This document shows, in pieces, positions 1 through 8,110 of a stretch of 64,000 nucleotides of DNA. Each line of letters begins with the position of its first letter. Position 1 is the stretch's first letter. Origin of the DNA: Mesorhizobium sp. Lineage in GTDB: Bacteria; Pseudomonadota; Alphaproteobacteria; Rhizobiales; Rhizobiaceae. A program made the translations under genes and the position numbers. The notes under the pieces are model-generated. The model made no database searches and was not told the origin of the DNA. It saw only the letters and a list, made by a program, of their open reading frames with translations. The DNA is taken from NCBI RefSeq assembly GCF_023954305.1, contig NZ_JAMLIG010000001.1:310001-374000 (forward strand), read 5' to 3'.

Positions 1-473
1 GTCAGCGCGCCGGCGAGACTGGACAGCGCGACGCCGGAAAGAATGAGCGTCAGTGTCGAGCCGTGGCGGGCGGCGATGCCGAGCAAAAGCACCACCGACG
101 CCACCGCGCCGACGAGCGCGCCGCCGGGCAGTGCCAATATCGAAGCACCGGCAAGGCCGCTGTAGAAGACGGTCACGGCGCCGAGCGAGGCCGACGCCGA
201 CACGCCGATAATCCCCGGCTCGGCCAGCGGATTGCGCAGGAAGCCCTGCAGTGCGGCCCCCGACGCTCCCAACGCAAAGCCCACCATCAGGCCGAGCAGC
301 GCGCGCGGCAGTCTGATTTCGCGCAGGATGATCGCAGCCGCCCCGTCGCCGCCGGCAATCAGCGCCCGGATGCTCTCGACCGGGCCGTAGTTCGCAGGCC
401 CGGTCAGCAGCGACAGCAGGAAGAAGACCAACGTCGCCGCGACGAGCAGTCCGCTGAGCGCGACGCGGCTCAT
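1..473 (-). CDS. btuC: FecCD-family B12/iron ABC transporter permease (partial)
   Basis: The N-terminal 157 residues of a BtuC/FecCD-type inner-membrane permease are visible; the gene runs off the left edge. It starts with a hydrophobic helix (LSGLLVAATLVFFLLSLL), followed by the family signature REIRLPRALLGLMVGFALG and then ASGAALQGFLRNPLAEPGIIG, which is diagnostic of FecCD permeases. Its ATG overlaps the stop of the binding-protein gene by four bases (ATGA), so the two are translationally coupled. The riboswitch and btuB upstream in the same direction argue for cobalamin rather than ferric siderophore as substrate. An ATPase gene is expected beyond the window. Family assignment is firm; substrate is inferred from context. 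Confidence 0.85.
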   Translation of the reverse strand, partial: MSRVALSGLLVAATLVFFLLSLLTGPANYGPVESIRALIAGGDGAAAIILREIRLPRALLGLMVGFALGASGAALQGFLRNPLAEPGIIGVSASASLGAVTVFYSGLAGASILALPGGALVGAVASVVLLLGIAARHGSTLTLILSGVALSSLAGAL

Positions 474-1315
474 GACCCGGACCCGTCGGCTGCGCACGAG
501 GCAACGCGCCGTCGCGCCTTGGCAAGCGCCTTCACCGCCTCGATGACGAAAGGCCCGCCACACGAGGCGGATCCGCGCGGCAGATGGATGCGCAGAGTGC
601 CCTGCCCCAGCGCGCGGATGGCCGGATGCGCGGCGATCAGGTCGGCCAGCGCCGGCGTATCGGCCAAGGGCTCCGGCAACACGACGATGTCGGGCCTGTT
701 CTCGACAAGCAGTTCCAGCGGAAACGGCGTCATGCCGGCATAGCCGAGCTCGGCGGCTATGTTGCGCAGGCCAGCGGCCCGCATCGCCGAATCGACCAGT
801 GAGCCGGCGCCCAAGGCAATGCCGTTCTGGTCGTAGGCGATCGCGGTCGGCGACATCCCGCAGCGGTCCGATTCGATGCGCGACAGCTCGGTCTCGAACG
901 AGGCGGCTATTTCTTCCGCCCTCGATTCGGTGCCGAGTATCGTGCCCATGCGCCGGATCTCGCCGGGAATCGTGTCGAGCGTCTGCGAATACTGGAACTC
1001 CTCGATCCGGTAGCCGAGGCGGCGCAGCAGCGGCGTGGTGTTGTGCAGCGAATAGGCGCCGGTGACCACGACGTCGGGCTTTGCGACCAACACTTCCTCG
1101 GCGAGCCCGCGATTGTGGGGATAGGCGGCCGCGAGCGCCGAATGGAAGGAGAGGCCGGGATCGGATGCAAGCTCGGACACCGAGACGAGCTGGCCGGGCG
1201 CGGCGAGCAGCATCGCCAGCTGGTCGGTGCAGACGTTGAGCGACATGACACGGGCGGGAGACGCGGCGACAGCGGCGCCGGTGAAATTCACGATCAGGCC
1301 AAGCGCGAGGAGCAG
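470..1315 (-). CDS. btuF: periplasmic cobalamin-binding protein of ABC transporter, start uncertain
   Basis: Substrate-binding protein of the BtuF/FhuD type (helical-backbone periplasmic binding fold). Visible are a signal peptide (RRRALLLALGLIVNFTGAAVAA), the opening RVMSLNVCTDQLAMLLA, then LVSVSELASDPGLS, KPDVVVTGAYSLHNTTPLLRRLGYRIEEF and a C-terminal lobe with RPDIVVLPEP. It should deliver B12 to the permease encoded next. The start is unclear: the frame stays open through the upstream inverted repeat and has no ATG near the signal peptide. The chosen CTG at 1315 follows a GGGGGG stretch supplied by the repeat; CTG 1297 and GTG 1291 are alternatives but clip the signal peptide. Function is supported by the riboswitch-btuB context. 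Confidence 0.8.
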   Translation of the reverse strand: MLLALGLIVNFTGAAVAASPARVMSLNVCTDQLAMLLAAPGQLVSVSELASDPGLSFHSALAAAYPHNRGLAEEVLVAKPDVVVTGAYSLHNTTPLLRRLGYRIEEFQYSQTLDTIPGEIRRMGTILGTESRAEEIAASFETELSRIESDRCGMSPTAIAYDQNGIALGAGSLVDSAMRAAGLRNIAAELGYAGMTPFPLELLVENRPDIVVLPEPLADTPALADLIAAHPAIRALGQGTLRIHLPRGSASCGGPFVIEAVKALAKARRRVASCAADGSGS

Positions 1316-1324
1316 CGCTCTACG

Positions 1325-1484
1325 GCGCCCCCCTCTGTCCTGCCGGACATCTCCCCCGCGAGGGGGGAGATTGGCAGCTTCGGTGGCTTTCGCCAGTTTC
1401 CGGCGCAGCAAGATGGGCGAAAACGCGGAACCTGCGAATCTCCGTCCGCGTCGGGGAGATGTCCGGCAGGACAGAGGGGGGCGC
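1325..1484. repeat. palindromic intergenic repeat with 32-bp arms
   Basis: Two perfect 32-bp inverted arms (1325-1356 and 1453-1484) with the core CTGTCCTGCCGGACATCTCC flank about 96 bp. The left arm also carries a small CTCCCCC-GCGA-GGGGGGAG hairpin. It lies between btuB and btuF. Sequences of this type are abundant between genes in Mesorhizobium and relatives (recalled, not searched). The right-hand part of btuF's apparent 5' frame lies within it. Confidence 0.85.
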
Positions 1485-1527
1485 GAAGGAACGCCGCCTT
1501 TTCCCCCTGCTGCCGGCCGCTCGTCCA

Positions 1528-3357
1528 TCAGAAGGTCGCCTTGAAGCCCGTGAAGGCGGAGAAGCCCGGCGTCGCGTAGCCCCGCACCGTCTGGTAGTCG
1601 ACGTCGAAGGCGTTCTCGACACGGACATAGACCTCGGTCGCTTCCGTCGGCTTGTAGGCAAGCTTCGCGTTCAGCAGAAAATAGTCGTCCAGCTGGAAAT
1701 TGCCGGAATCGACCGTGTCGAGCGCAACCTTGCCGGTGGCGGAAAACGTCCACTTCTCAGCCGGCTGCACCACCGTCGACAGGCCGATCGCGTGGCGCGG
1801 GATACGGATGTTACGTGCGCCTGTCGCGGTGTGCGAATCCGTGTAGGTATAGGAGCCGGCGAGGCTGAGCCACTCGGTCGCCGTCCATGCAACCGACGTC
1901 TCGACGCCGCGCGAGGTCGTCACGCCGGGAACCTGATTGTAGCCCGGCCCCGAATAGGCGATCAGGTTGTCGATATCGATCTGGAAGAACGTAATGTCGG
2001 CGACCAGATTGTCCGCCAGCCTCTGCTCGACGCCGATGTCGTAGCTGATGCTCGTCTCCGGCTGCAGAAGTGGATTGGCACCGAACGGGCCGTACAGCTC
2101 GTTCAGGCTCGGCGCGCGGAAGCCAGTACCGAGCGAAGCGTGCAGGCGCGTGTTTGTCGGGAAGGCATAGGACGCCGACGCGCGATAGGTGCCGTGTCCG
2201 CCAAACGCGCTATGATCATCATATCGGCCGCCGGCCGTCAGCGTCAGGTTGTCTACGGGCTCCAGAAGCAGCTGTCCCCATACCCCTCCGATCGTGAAAT
2301 CGGCGACTGCGCCAGGCACCTCGATCGACTGACGTTCGTAGTCGGCGCCGTACTGGAGCGTGATCCGCTCCGTCACATCGAAGGCGCCCTGATAGTCCGC
2401 CTTCACGCGATTGCCGAGATATTGACCGTCGAAGAACGTGCCGGTGATGGACCGGTCGATGTCGAAGGCCTGGACGGAAAAGGTGTTGCGCGCACGTCCG
2501 TCCATCAGATCGAGGTTGAAGCCCATGCGCCCGGCCAGCTGGCGGCTGTGGTTGGTCGCGGACAGATTGTCGCCGATCGGAAACGAATCGTCGAACTCGG
2601 CCGAGGCGTCGATGTAAAGCAGTGACCCGAACACCGAGAAATTCTCGCTGAAGCGGTGCTCCGCGGCGGCATCGACGGTCACGTTTTCATAGCCGTCGCG
2701 TTCCGTCCCGTTAGCCGCCGACGAAATGCCGTCCGTGCGGAATCCGGTGATGTTTATCCCCGCGCGGGTCGTCTCCGTCGCGGCGCGCAGCCCATAGCGG
2801 CCGAGCGCCGTGCCGTTGGAACCGCCTTCGACGTGGAAGAGGTGCTGCACGCCGATCTTGTAATCCGTCAGCGTCGAAAGGCTGATCACGCCCGCGATCG
2901 CTTCCGATCCGTAGAGCGTGCTCTGCGATCCCTTGAGAACCTCGATCTCCTCGATCCCGCCGGTGAGCAGGTATTGGTAGGACGTCTGGACCTGCGGCGC
3001 GGTCGGATCGCCGATGTCGATGCCGTTGACGAGGGTCTTTACATAGCGCTTCGGCTGGCCCCGTACGGCGAGAGAACCCTCGCCGCCGACGCTGCCCGGC
3101 TGGCTGATTGCAACGCCAGGAACAGTGTCGAGATAGTCGATGACCGTCGGCTGCGATCGCTGTTCGATCTCCTCCTTCGTGACCTTCTCGACCTTCGAGC
3201 CAGTCTTGGCCTTATCGCCGGGCGCCCGGTTCGGCGTCACCACGATCTCGCCGATGTCGATCTCCTGCGCGCCGGCCGGCGCGAGGCCGACGAGAAGAAT
3301 GGCCGCCAGCCCAGTATGCGCCGCCAGAACGAATGCCGATGTCTTGTAGATACCCAT
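1528..3357 (-). CDS. btuB: TonB-dependent vitamin B12 outer-membrane receptor
   Basis: A 609-residue TonB-dependent receptor, close to the length of E. coli BtuB. A signal peptide ends near residue 30, a TonB-box-like EIVVTP is at 37-42, the plug domain contains VIDYLDTVPGVAI and GSQSTLYGSEAIAGVI, and the beta-barrel ends in the typical terminal phenylalanine. The start ATG at 3357 is preceded by GGTGGGGG about ten bases upstream; a longer reading frame continues into the riboswitch but is not coding. It imports cobalamin across the outer membrane using TonB energy and heads the btuB-btuF-btuC transcription unit. Control by the upstream cobalamin riboswitch makes the substrate call strong. 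Confidence 0.92.
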   Translation of the reverse strand: MGIYKTSAFVLAAHTGLAAILLVGLAPAGAQEIDIGEIVVTPNRAPGDKAKTGSKVEKVTKEEIEQRSQPTVIDYLDTVPGVAISQPGSVGGEGSLAVRGQPKRYVKTLVNGIDIGDPTAPQVQTSYQYLLTGGIEEIEVLKGSQSTLYGSEAIAGVISLSTLTDYKIGVQHLFHVEGGSNGTALGRYGLRAATETTRAGINITGFRTDGISSAANGTERDGYENVTVDAAAEHRFSENFSVFGSLLYIDASAEFDDSFPIGDNLSATNHSRQLAGRMGFNLDLMDGRARNTFSVQAFDIDRSITGTFFDGQYLGNRVKADYQGAFDVTERITLQYGADYERQSIEVPGAVADFTIGGVWGQLLLEPVDNLTLTAGGRYDDHSAFGGHGTYRASASYAFPTNTRLHASLGTGFRAPSLNELYGPFGANPLLQPETSISYDIGVEQRLADNLVADITFFQIDIDNLIAYSGPGYNQVPGVTTSRGVETSVAWTATEWLSLAGSYTYTDSHTATGARNIRIPRHAIGLSTVVQPAEKWTFSATGKVALDTVDSGNFQLDDYFLLNAKLAYKPTEATEVYVRVENAFDVDYQTVRGYATPGFSAFTGFKATF

Positions 3358-3489
3358 AAAATAACCCCCACCGGACCCAAGCCGGATAAGACCGCGTTTG
3401 CGCTGGTGGGTGGTTTCGAGACCCGTGCCAGCGATGACTTCTGTCACCGCTGTTCGAGACAGCCCCGGAAGCTCCCCGCATCCGGAAGG

Positions 3490-3685
3490 TGACGTCGCAG
3501 GCAGGTCTCCTGGCTCGCGGCTCAGCGGCGCATCCGCCTTCCCGGGCATTGCGCCCAGTGGCTTGTTGGATGCGCCTCACCGCTCACAGTTGCGGGGGCA
3601 GCTACGGACTGGGGACGAGATCCCGCTCCGTATTCCCTTTTCATCCGCGCCCCGAAAGACGCGGAAACCTTCGACGGGAGTGTCG
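3490..3685 (-). promoter_or_regulatory. cobalamin riboswitch
   Basis: Read on the minus strand, the block contains the conserved cobalamin-riboswitch elements in order: AAAAGGGAA, GCTGCCCCCGCAACTGTGA, GCCACTGG, GGGAAGGC and the B12 box GAGCCAGGAGACCTGCC (about 3496-3512). Adenosylcobalamin binding should reduce expression of btuB, which begins about 130 bases downstream. Outer borders are approximate because the P1 stem was not folded. Confidence 0.95.
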
Positions 3686-4052
3686 TAACAATCCGGTCCT
3701 GCGCGGTCAATGATGCGTTCGTGCCCGGCCCGTTTGGTGATTTGCCGTCACCCCGGTCCGCGCTGGTGCTGATTCTCCGCCGATTCGAGCACTTTTCGCC
3801 CGACCGCGATGCGCAAAATATGCGCTCCGCGCGCCGAAACCGGATGCAGCGCGGCCGTCAGCGCGCCAGTTGCACAATTTACGGTCAGACGATCGTCACA
3901 TTTCCGCAACAGGGCGGCCGCAACCCGCCGGATTTGCGGCGGAAACCCGTCCTTGCTGTTGAACCGGCTGCGGTACTGCAGCAAAAGGAAAGCAAGGGAC
4001 ACACCGCAATCGACCGCAGGTGTTTCGGGACATTTTAAACGGAGAGCATAAT
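3686..4052. other. intergenic region between riboswitch and porin
   Basis: No credible gene in about 370 bases. It should hold the minus-strand promoter for the B12 operon and the plus-strand promoter and leader of the first porin, but I could not pick convincing -35/-10 pairs. A purine-rich GGAGAG at about 4041 serves the porin start. Confidence 0.6.
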
Positions 4053-5144
4053 ATGAACATCAGGGGCCTTCTTCTCGGCTCGGCGGCTGCCCTCGCGGCG
4101 GCGACCGGTGCGAATGCTGCGGACGCCGTCATGGCGCCGGAGCCGGAGCCGGTTGAATACGTTCGCGTCTGCGACGCCTATGGCGCGGGCTTCTTCTACA
4201 TCCCCGGCACCGAGACCTGCCTGCAGATCTCGGGCTACGTGTGGTACCAAGTAGCTGCGGAAGGTTGGGAAGCCGCTGGTGACACCTATGCTTACCAGGG
4301 GCAGAGCCATCCGTTCGATTTCAGTGACGGCTGGTACAAAAACATTGAGGCCCGTGTGAATTTCGACGCCCGGTCCGAGACCGAGTGGGGCACGCTACGC
4401 TCATACATCCGCTTCCAGGCGTCGTGGAACGGCGTGGGTGATGGCGGTGTCGCCGCTGATCAGGCCTACATCGAACTCGGCGGCTTCCGCGCCGGCTATA
4501 CTGAATCGGCTTGGGTGGACTCGCAGGTCGGTGGTGTGTCGAGCTGGGGCTCGCATTCTTGGTCGGCCATGTCTTACGGCTGGCAGCAGCGCGCTGTAAT
4601 GGCCTACAGCTTTCAGTCGAACGGCTTCTTTGGGGTGCTCTCGCTCGAAGACGACGCGTTGGCCGGCGACGGCTATTTGCCGGACGTAGTGGCTATCGTG
4701 GGTTACAGCGCCGGTTGGGGTGGTGTTTGGGGCAAGGCGGCTTACGACGAGGGTGACGACTCCTTCGCTGCTTCGCTCGGTGCCCAGTTCAACATTCCGA
4801 ACATGAATGGCTCGTCGCTGCGTGTCATCGGCTGGTATTCCGAGACCGCGTCCAACAAGTATGGCATCCTCTACGACGCTGGCCTGCCCCTTTTCACTGT
4901 ACAGGCGGCCGAGTGGTCGATCATGGCGTCGTACAACCACGTCTTCACCGACACGTTTAGCGCTAGCGTCGCTGGTCAGTATTTCGCGGGCTTCTCGGGC
5001 TTCCCGGACGGATATCTCGCGGAACTGTCGTTGGTGTGGCTCCCGGTTACGAATTTTGAAGTTCGCTCCGAGATCGCTTATGCGAAGACCGACGGGTTTG
5101 ACGGCACCGCATCTGGCTGGCTTCGATTCACCCGCTACTTCTGA
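4053..5144 (+). CDS. rhizobial-type porin, copy 1
   Basis: A 363-residue outer-membrane porin of the family seen in Rhizobiales (PF02530, Omp2-like). A signal peptide (MNIRGLLLGSAAALAAATGANA) is followed by the hallmark block DAVMAPEPEPVEYVRVCDAY-GAGFFYIPGTETCL, alternating amphipathic strands rich in aromatic residues, and a C-terminal phenylalanine (GWLRFTRYF). It forms a general diffusion channel. ATG 4053 is preferred over an upstream ATG at 4020 because GGAGAG lies eight bases ahead and the signal peptide begins there. It is a paralogue of the next gene (5687-6820), with the same N-terminal block but diverged loops. Confidence 0.95.
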   Translation: MNIRGLLLGSAAALAAATGANAADAVMAPEPEPVEYVRVCDAYGAGFFYIPGTETCLQISGYVWYQVAAEGWEAAGDTYAYQGQSHPFDFSDGWYKNIEARVNFDARSETEWGTLRSYIRFQASWNGVGDGGVAADQAYIELGGFRAGYTESAWVDSQVGGVSSWGSHSWSAMSYGWQQRAVMAYSFQSNGFFGVLSLEDDALAGDGYLPDVVAIVGYSAGWGGVWGKAAYDEGDDSFAASLGAQFNIPNMNGSSLRVIGWYSETASNKYGILYDAGLPLFTVQAAEWSIMASYNHVFTDTFSASVAGQYFAGFSGFPDGYLAELSLVWLPVTNFEVRSEIAYAKTDGFDGTASGWLRFTRYF

Positions 5145-5169
5145 TCTCAGGATCGAAGGCGAAATTTTC

Positions 5170-5199
5170 AAAGACCCGGCGGGCAACCGCCGGGTCTTT
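5170..5199 (+). terminator. rho-independent terminator of porin 1
   Basis: AAAGACCCGGCGG and CCGCCGGGTCTTT pair perfectly around a short GCAA loop and run into TTTTGCTTTT, 25 bases after the porin stop. Confidence 0.93.
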
Positions 5200-5686
5200 T
5201 GCTTTTGAGAGTCCGCCCGCCCGAAGCGCGGGTCGCCAGCCGCCGCAGCCGGACCAGCAATTCTCCTCGTCCTCTCGCGCCGAAAATATCGCTCTCGAGC
5301 GCATCGCCAAGCCGCCATGGAGGCGGACGAGACAGCGTGGAGAACACCGGCCCAGCCGCTGCGGGCGGCGGCTCGGCATCGCTGGCGGATTACTACCGGA
5401 GCCAACTCTCACGAAGCCCTCGCGGATTGCGACGAAATCGTGATCGCGTCGGGCCAAAAATAACTTGATCTCCGACGACTAGTATAATCTATTGACATCG
5501 ACAGTGTCGGAATCTGGCGCTATTCTGCGCAATACCGAATATCCGGCCTGTTTGGGGAAAAAACGAGCTGTGCTAGCACGACCAGAATATGTAATGTTAT
5601 CACATTACGTCACGTGATCTGACGTAAGCCGCGCCAGCCGCGGTGGATGAGCTCCGTCCCAGCGCGATCCAACCAGGGTAGAAAAT
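5200..5686. other. porin-porin intergenic region
   Basis: About 490 bases without a convincing gene. The part after 5460 is markedly A+T-richer than the surroundings and contains TTGACA at 5493-5498, but no good -10 at the right distance. The end carries the overlapping palindromes listed separately. The ribosome site of porin 2 is weak (GGGTAG before ATG 5687). Confidence 0.6.
5591..5627. promoter_or_regulatory. overlapping operator-like palindromes upstream of porin 2
   Basis: GTAATG-TTATCA-CATTAC (5591-5608) overlaps TTACGTCA-CGTGATC-TGACGTAA (5605-5627). The second has perfect 8-bp arms around 7 bases. They lie 60-95 bases before the porin start, a usual position for transcription-factor sites. 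The binding protein is unknown. Confidence 0.55.
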
Positions 5687-6820
5687 ATGAAGTCCTTGAA
5701 ATTCCTCTCCTTTGCCAGCGCATTGTCGGTTTCGGCAGGCGCAGCCGCCGCGGCCGACGCCGTGATGGCACCCGAACCAGAGCCGGTCGAATATGTCCGT
5801 ATCTGCGACGCCTATGGCGCCGGCTTCTTCTACATCCCCGGAACCGAGACCTGCCTGCGCGTCTCGGGCTATGTCCGCTACCAGGTCGGTACGGCGAGCG
5901 ATGGCGAGACGCCGAACTACAACGGCTTCGAGCCCGAAGGCTGGAGCAGTCACGTCCGCGCCCGCGTGAATTTCGACGCTCGCTCCGAGACGGAGTGGGG
6001 GACTCTGCGTTCCTTCACCCGCTTCCAGGCAAGCTGGGACGGTGTCGGCGACGGCGAGGTCGAGGCCGACCAGGCCTGGCTGTCGCTCGGCGGATTCCGG
6101 GCCGGCTATTCCGAATCGGCCTGGGCCGACACGGTCGTCGGCGGGGTCGCGACCACGGGCTCGCACTCGGACAACTCCATGTCCTATGGCGACCAGCAGC
6201 GCGGGTTTATCCAGTATAATTTCACCCAGAACGGCTTCTTCGGCGTCCTGTCGCTCGAAGATGATGCCTTGGCCGGCGAAGGTTATGTGCCTGACGTCGT
6301 CGCCGTGGTCGGCTATGCCGGCGGCTGGGGCGGAGTCTGGGGTCGCGTCGGCTATACTGAAAGCTTTGATGGTACGTCCTACGTCCTCGGTGGTGTTCCC
6401 GGCACCAACAGCGGCGGCTTCGCTGCTTCGGCCGGCCTTCAGGTCAACGTGCCGAACATGGAAGGCTCCTCCTTCCGCATGGTCGGCTACTACGCCGACG
6501 GCGACCACTCCTACGGCCCCTTGCACGGTCCGGCGGCGACCTATTTCGGTGGCAACGGCAATTCGGAATGGTCGGTCCTGGCGTCTTACGGACACCAGTT
6601 CACCGACACGATCAGCGCGTCGGTCGGGTATCAGTATTTTAGCGACTTCTATTACGGCGGCACCGACGTGACGTCGGGCCTGGACGGACACTCGGCCGAG
6701 GTATCGGTGGTTTGGGTGCCGGTCACTGATTTCGAGGTCCGTACGGAAGTCCAGTACGACGAGATCGAGTCGCTGGAAGGCACCGTTTCCGGCTATCTGC
6801 GGTTCACCCGCTTCTTCTGA
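5687..6820 (+). CDS. rhizobial-type porin, copy 2
   Basis: A 377-residue porin of the same family as the preceding gene: signal peptide (MKSLKFLSFASALSVSAGAAAAA), DAVMAPEPEPVEYVRICDAY block, conserved stretches NFDARSETEWGTLRSF and FFGVLSLEDDALAGEGYVPD shared with copy 1, and a terminal aromatic residue (RFTRFF). It is predicted to be a trimeric outer-membrane channel. Copy 2 has extra loop residues around 215-280 compared with copy 1, so pore properties may differ. It has its own upstream region with palindromes and its own terminator, so it is expressed independently of copy 1. Confidence 0.95.
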   Translation: MKSLKFLSFASALSVSAGAAAAADAVMAPEPEPVEYVRICDAYGAGFFYIPGTETCLRVSGYVRYQVGTASDGETPNYNGFEPEGWSSHVRARVNFDARSETEWGTLRSFTRFQASWDGVGDGEVEADQAWLSLGGFRAGYSESAWADTVVGGVATTGSHSDNSMSYGDQQRGFIQYNFTQNGFFGVLSLEDDALAGEGYVPDVVAVVGYAGGWGGVWGRVGYTESFDGTSYVLGGVPGTNSGGFAASAGLQVNVPNMEGSSFRMVGYYADGDHSYGPLHGPAATYFGGNGNSEWSVLASYGHQFTDTISASVGYQYFSDFYYGGTDVTSGLDGHSAEVSVVWVPVTDFEVRTEVQYDEIESLEGTVSGYLRFTRFF

Positions 6821-6842
6821 TCGTCCTCCCGGACATGTCGAG

Positions 6843-6866
6843 AGGCCCGGCCCCGTGCCGGGCCTT
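6843..6866 (+). terminator. rho-independent terminator of porin 2
   Basis: AGGCCCGGC pairs with GCCGGGCCT around a short CCCGT loop and is followed by TTTTCG, about 25 bases after the porin stop. Confidence 0.9.
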
Positions 6867-6934
6867 TTCGTTTGGCAATTGTTGCGGGCGCGCCAATTCA
6901 CTAAGGAAGGATCGCCCGCAACCGAGCCGCCGCC

Positions 6935-8044
6935 ATGATCCGCCCCCGCCTCACCGCACTTGCCGATTCACTGCCGGCGACCGTTCCGTTCGTCGGGCCC
7001 GAGACGCAGGAACGGCAACGCGGCCGGCCGTTCCGCGCCCGCATCGGCGCCAACGAGAACGGTTTTGGCGCTTCGCCCCGGGTCGCCGACGCGATGGCCG
7101 CGGCCGCGCGGGAGATGTGGAAATACTGCGATCCGGAGAATTTCGAGCTTCGGGGCCTCATCGCCGCCCACCATGGCGTCGCGCCGGACAACATCGCGAT
7201 CGGCGAAGGCATCGACGGGCTGCTCGGCCTCGTCGTGCGGCTCTTCGTCGAGCCTGGCCAGCCGGTGGTCACGTCGCTCGGCGCCTATCCCACCTTCAAC
7301 TACCATGTCGCCGGCTTCGGCGGACGGCTCGTCACCGCGCCCTATCGCGACGACCGCGAGGACATCGAGGCCCTGCTCGACGCGGTGAAGCGGGAGAACG
7401 CGCCGCTCGTCTATCTCGCCAATCCCGACAATCCGATGGGCACATGGTGGGAAGGGAGCGAACTCCAGCACTTCATCGAAGCGCTGCCGGAGACGACGCT
7501 GCTGGTGCTCGACGAGGCCTATACCGAGATGGCGCCGGCCTCCTCGCGGCCGCCTCTCGATGTTGCCCGGCCGAATGTGCTGCGCATGCGCACCTTTTCC
7601 AAGGCCTACGGGCTTGCCGGCATGCGCTGCGGCTATGCGATCGGCGAGACGGAGACGATCCGCGCCTTCGACAAGGTGCGCAATCATTTCGGCATGAGCC
7701 GGATGACTCAGGTCGCGGCCGCGGCCGCGATCCAGGATCAGGACTGGCTCGGACAGGTGCTCGGCCACATTGCCGACGGCCGGCGCCGTATCGAAGCGAT
7801 CGCCGCCGACAGCGGTCTGGCCGCTCTCCCCTCCGCGACGAACTTCGTCACGCTCGACTGCGGCGGAGACGGCGCCTACGCCATGAAGGTCATGCAGTCG
7901 CTCATCGCCCGCGACGTCTTCGTGCGCAAGCCGATGGCGCCGGGGCTCGACCGCTGCATCCGTGTCAGCTGCGGGCCGGAGCCCGAACTCGCCATCTTCG
8001 CCGCGGAACTGCCGGGCGCGCTCGCCACCGCGCGCGGCAACTGA
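6935..8044 (+). CDS. PLP-dependent class I/II aminotransferase, HisC-like
   Basis: A 369-residue fold-type I aminotransferase. Visible motifs: GANENGFGASP near the N-terminus, NPDNPMGT (163-170), LDEAYTEM (192-199, PLP-contacting Asp and Tyr) and TFSKAYGLAGMRCGYAIG with the Schiff-base lysine at 223. These match the histidinol-phosphate aminotransferase group, but there are no histidine biosynthesis genes nearby and many rhizobial paralogues act on other amino acids, so the substrate is open. The gene is monocistronic, following the porin terminator; start ATG 6935 lies in a weak ribosome-binding context. Cytosolic. Confidence 0.8.
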   Translation: MIRPRLTALADSLPATVPFVGPETQERQRGRPFRARIGANENGFGASPRVADAMAAAAREMWKYCDPENFELRGLIAAHHGVAPDNIAIGEGIDGLLGLVVRLFVEPGQPVVTSLGAYPTFNYHVAGFGGRLVTAPYRDDREDIEALLDAVKRENAPLVYLANPDNPMGTWWEGSELQHFIEALPETTLLVLDEAYTEMAPASSRPPLDVARPNVLRMRTFSKAYGLAGMRCGYAIGETETIRAFDKVRNHFGMSRMTQVAAAAAIQDQDWLGQVLGHIADGRRRIEAIAADSGLAALPSATNFVTLDCGGDGAYAMKVMQSLIARDVFVRKPMAPGLDRCIRVSCGPEPELAIFAAELPGALATARGN

Positions 8045-8110
8045 GGCCGATGCTCGTCGCCCCACGGTCGGACCGTCGGCCGCGACGGCGGACGGTGCGC
8101 TTCGGGTCGC

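Noticed and set aside
5493..5530. TTGACA as -35 of the second porin
   Set aside because: No acceptable -10 at 16-18 bases and it lies almost 200 bases from the gene.
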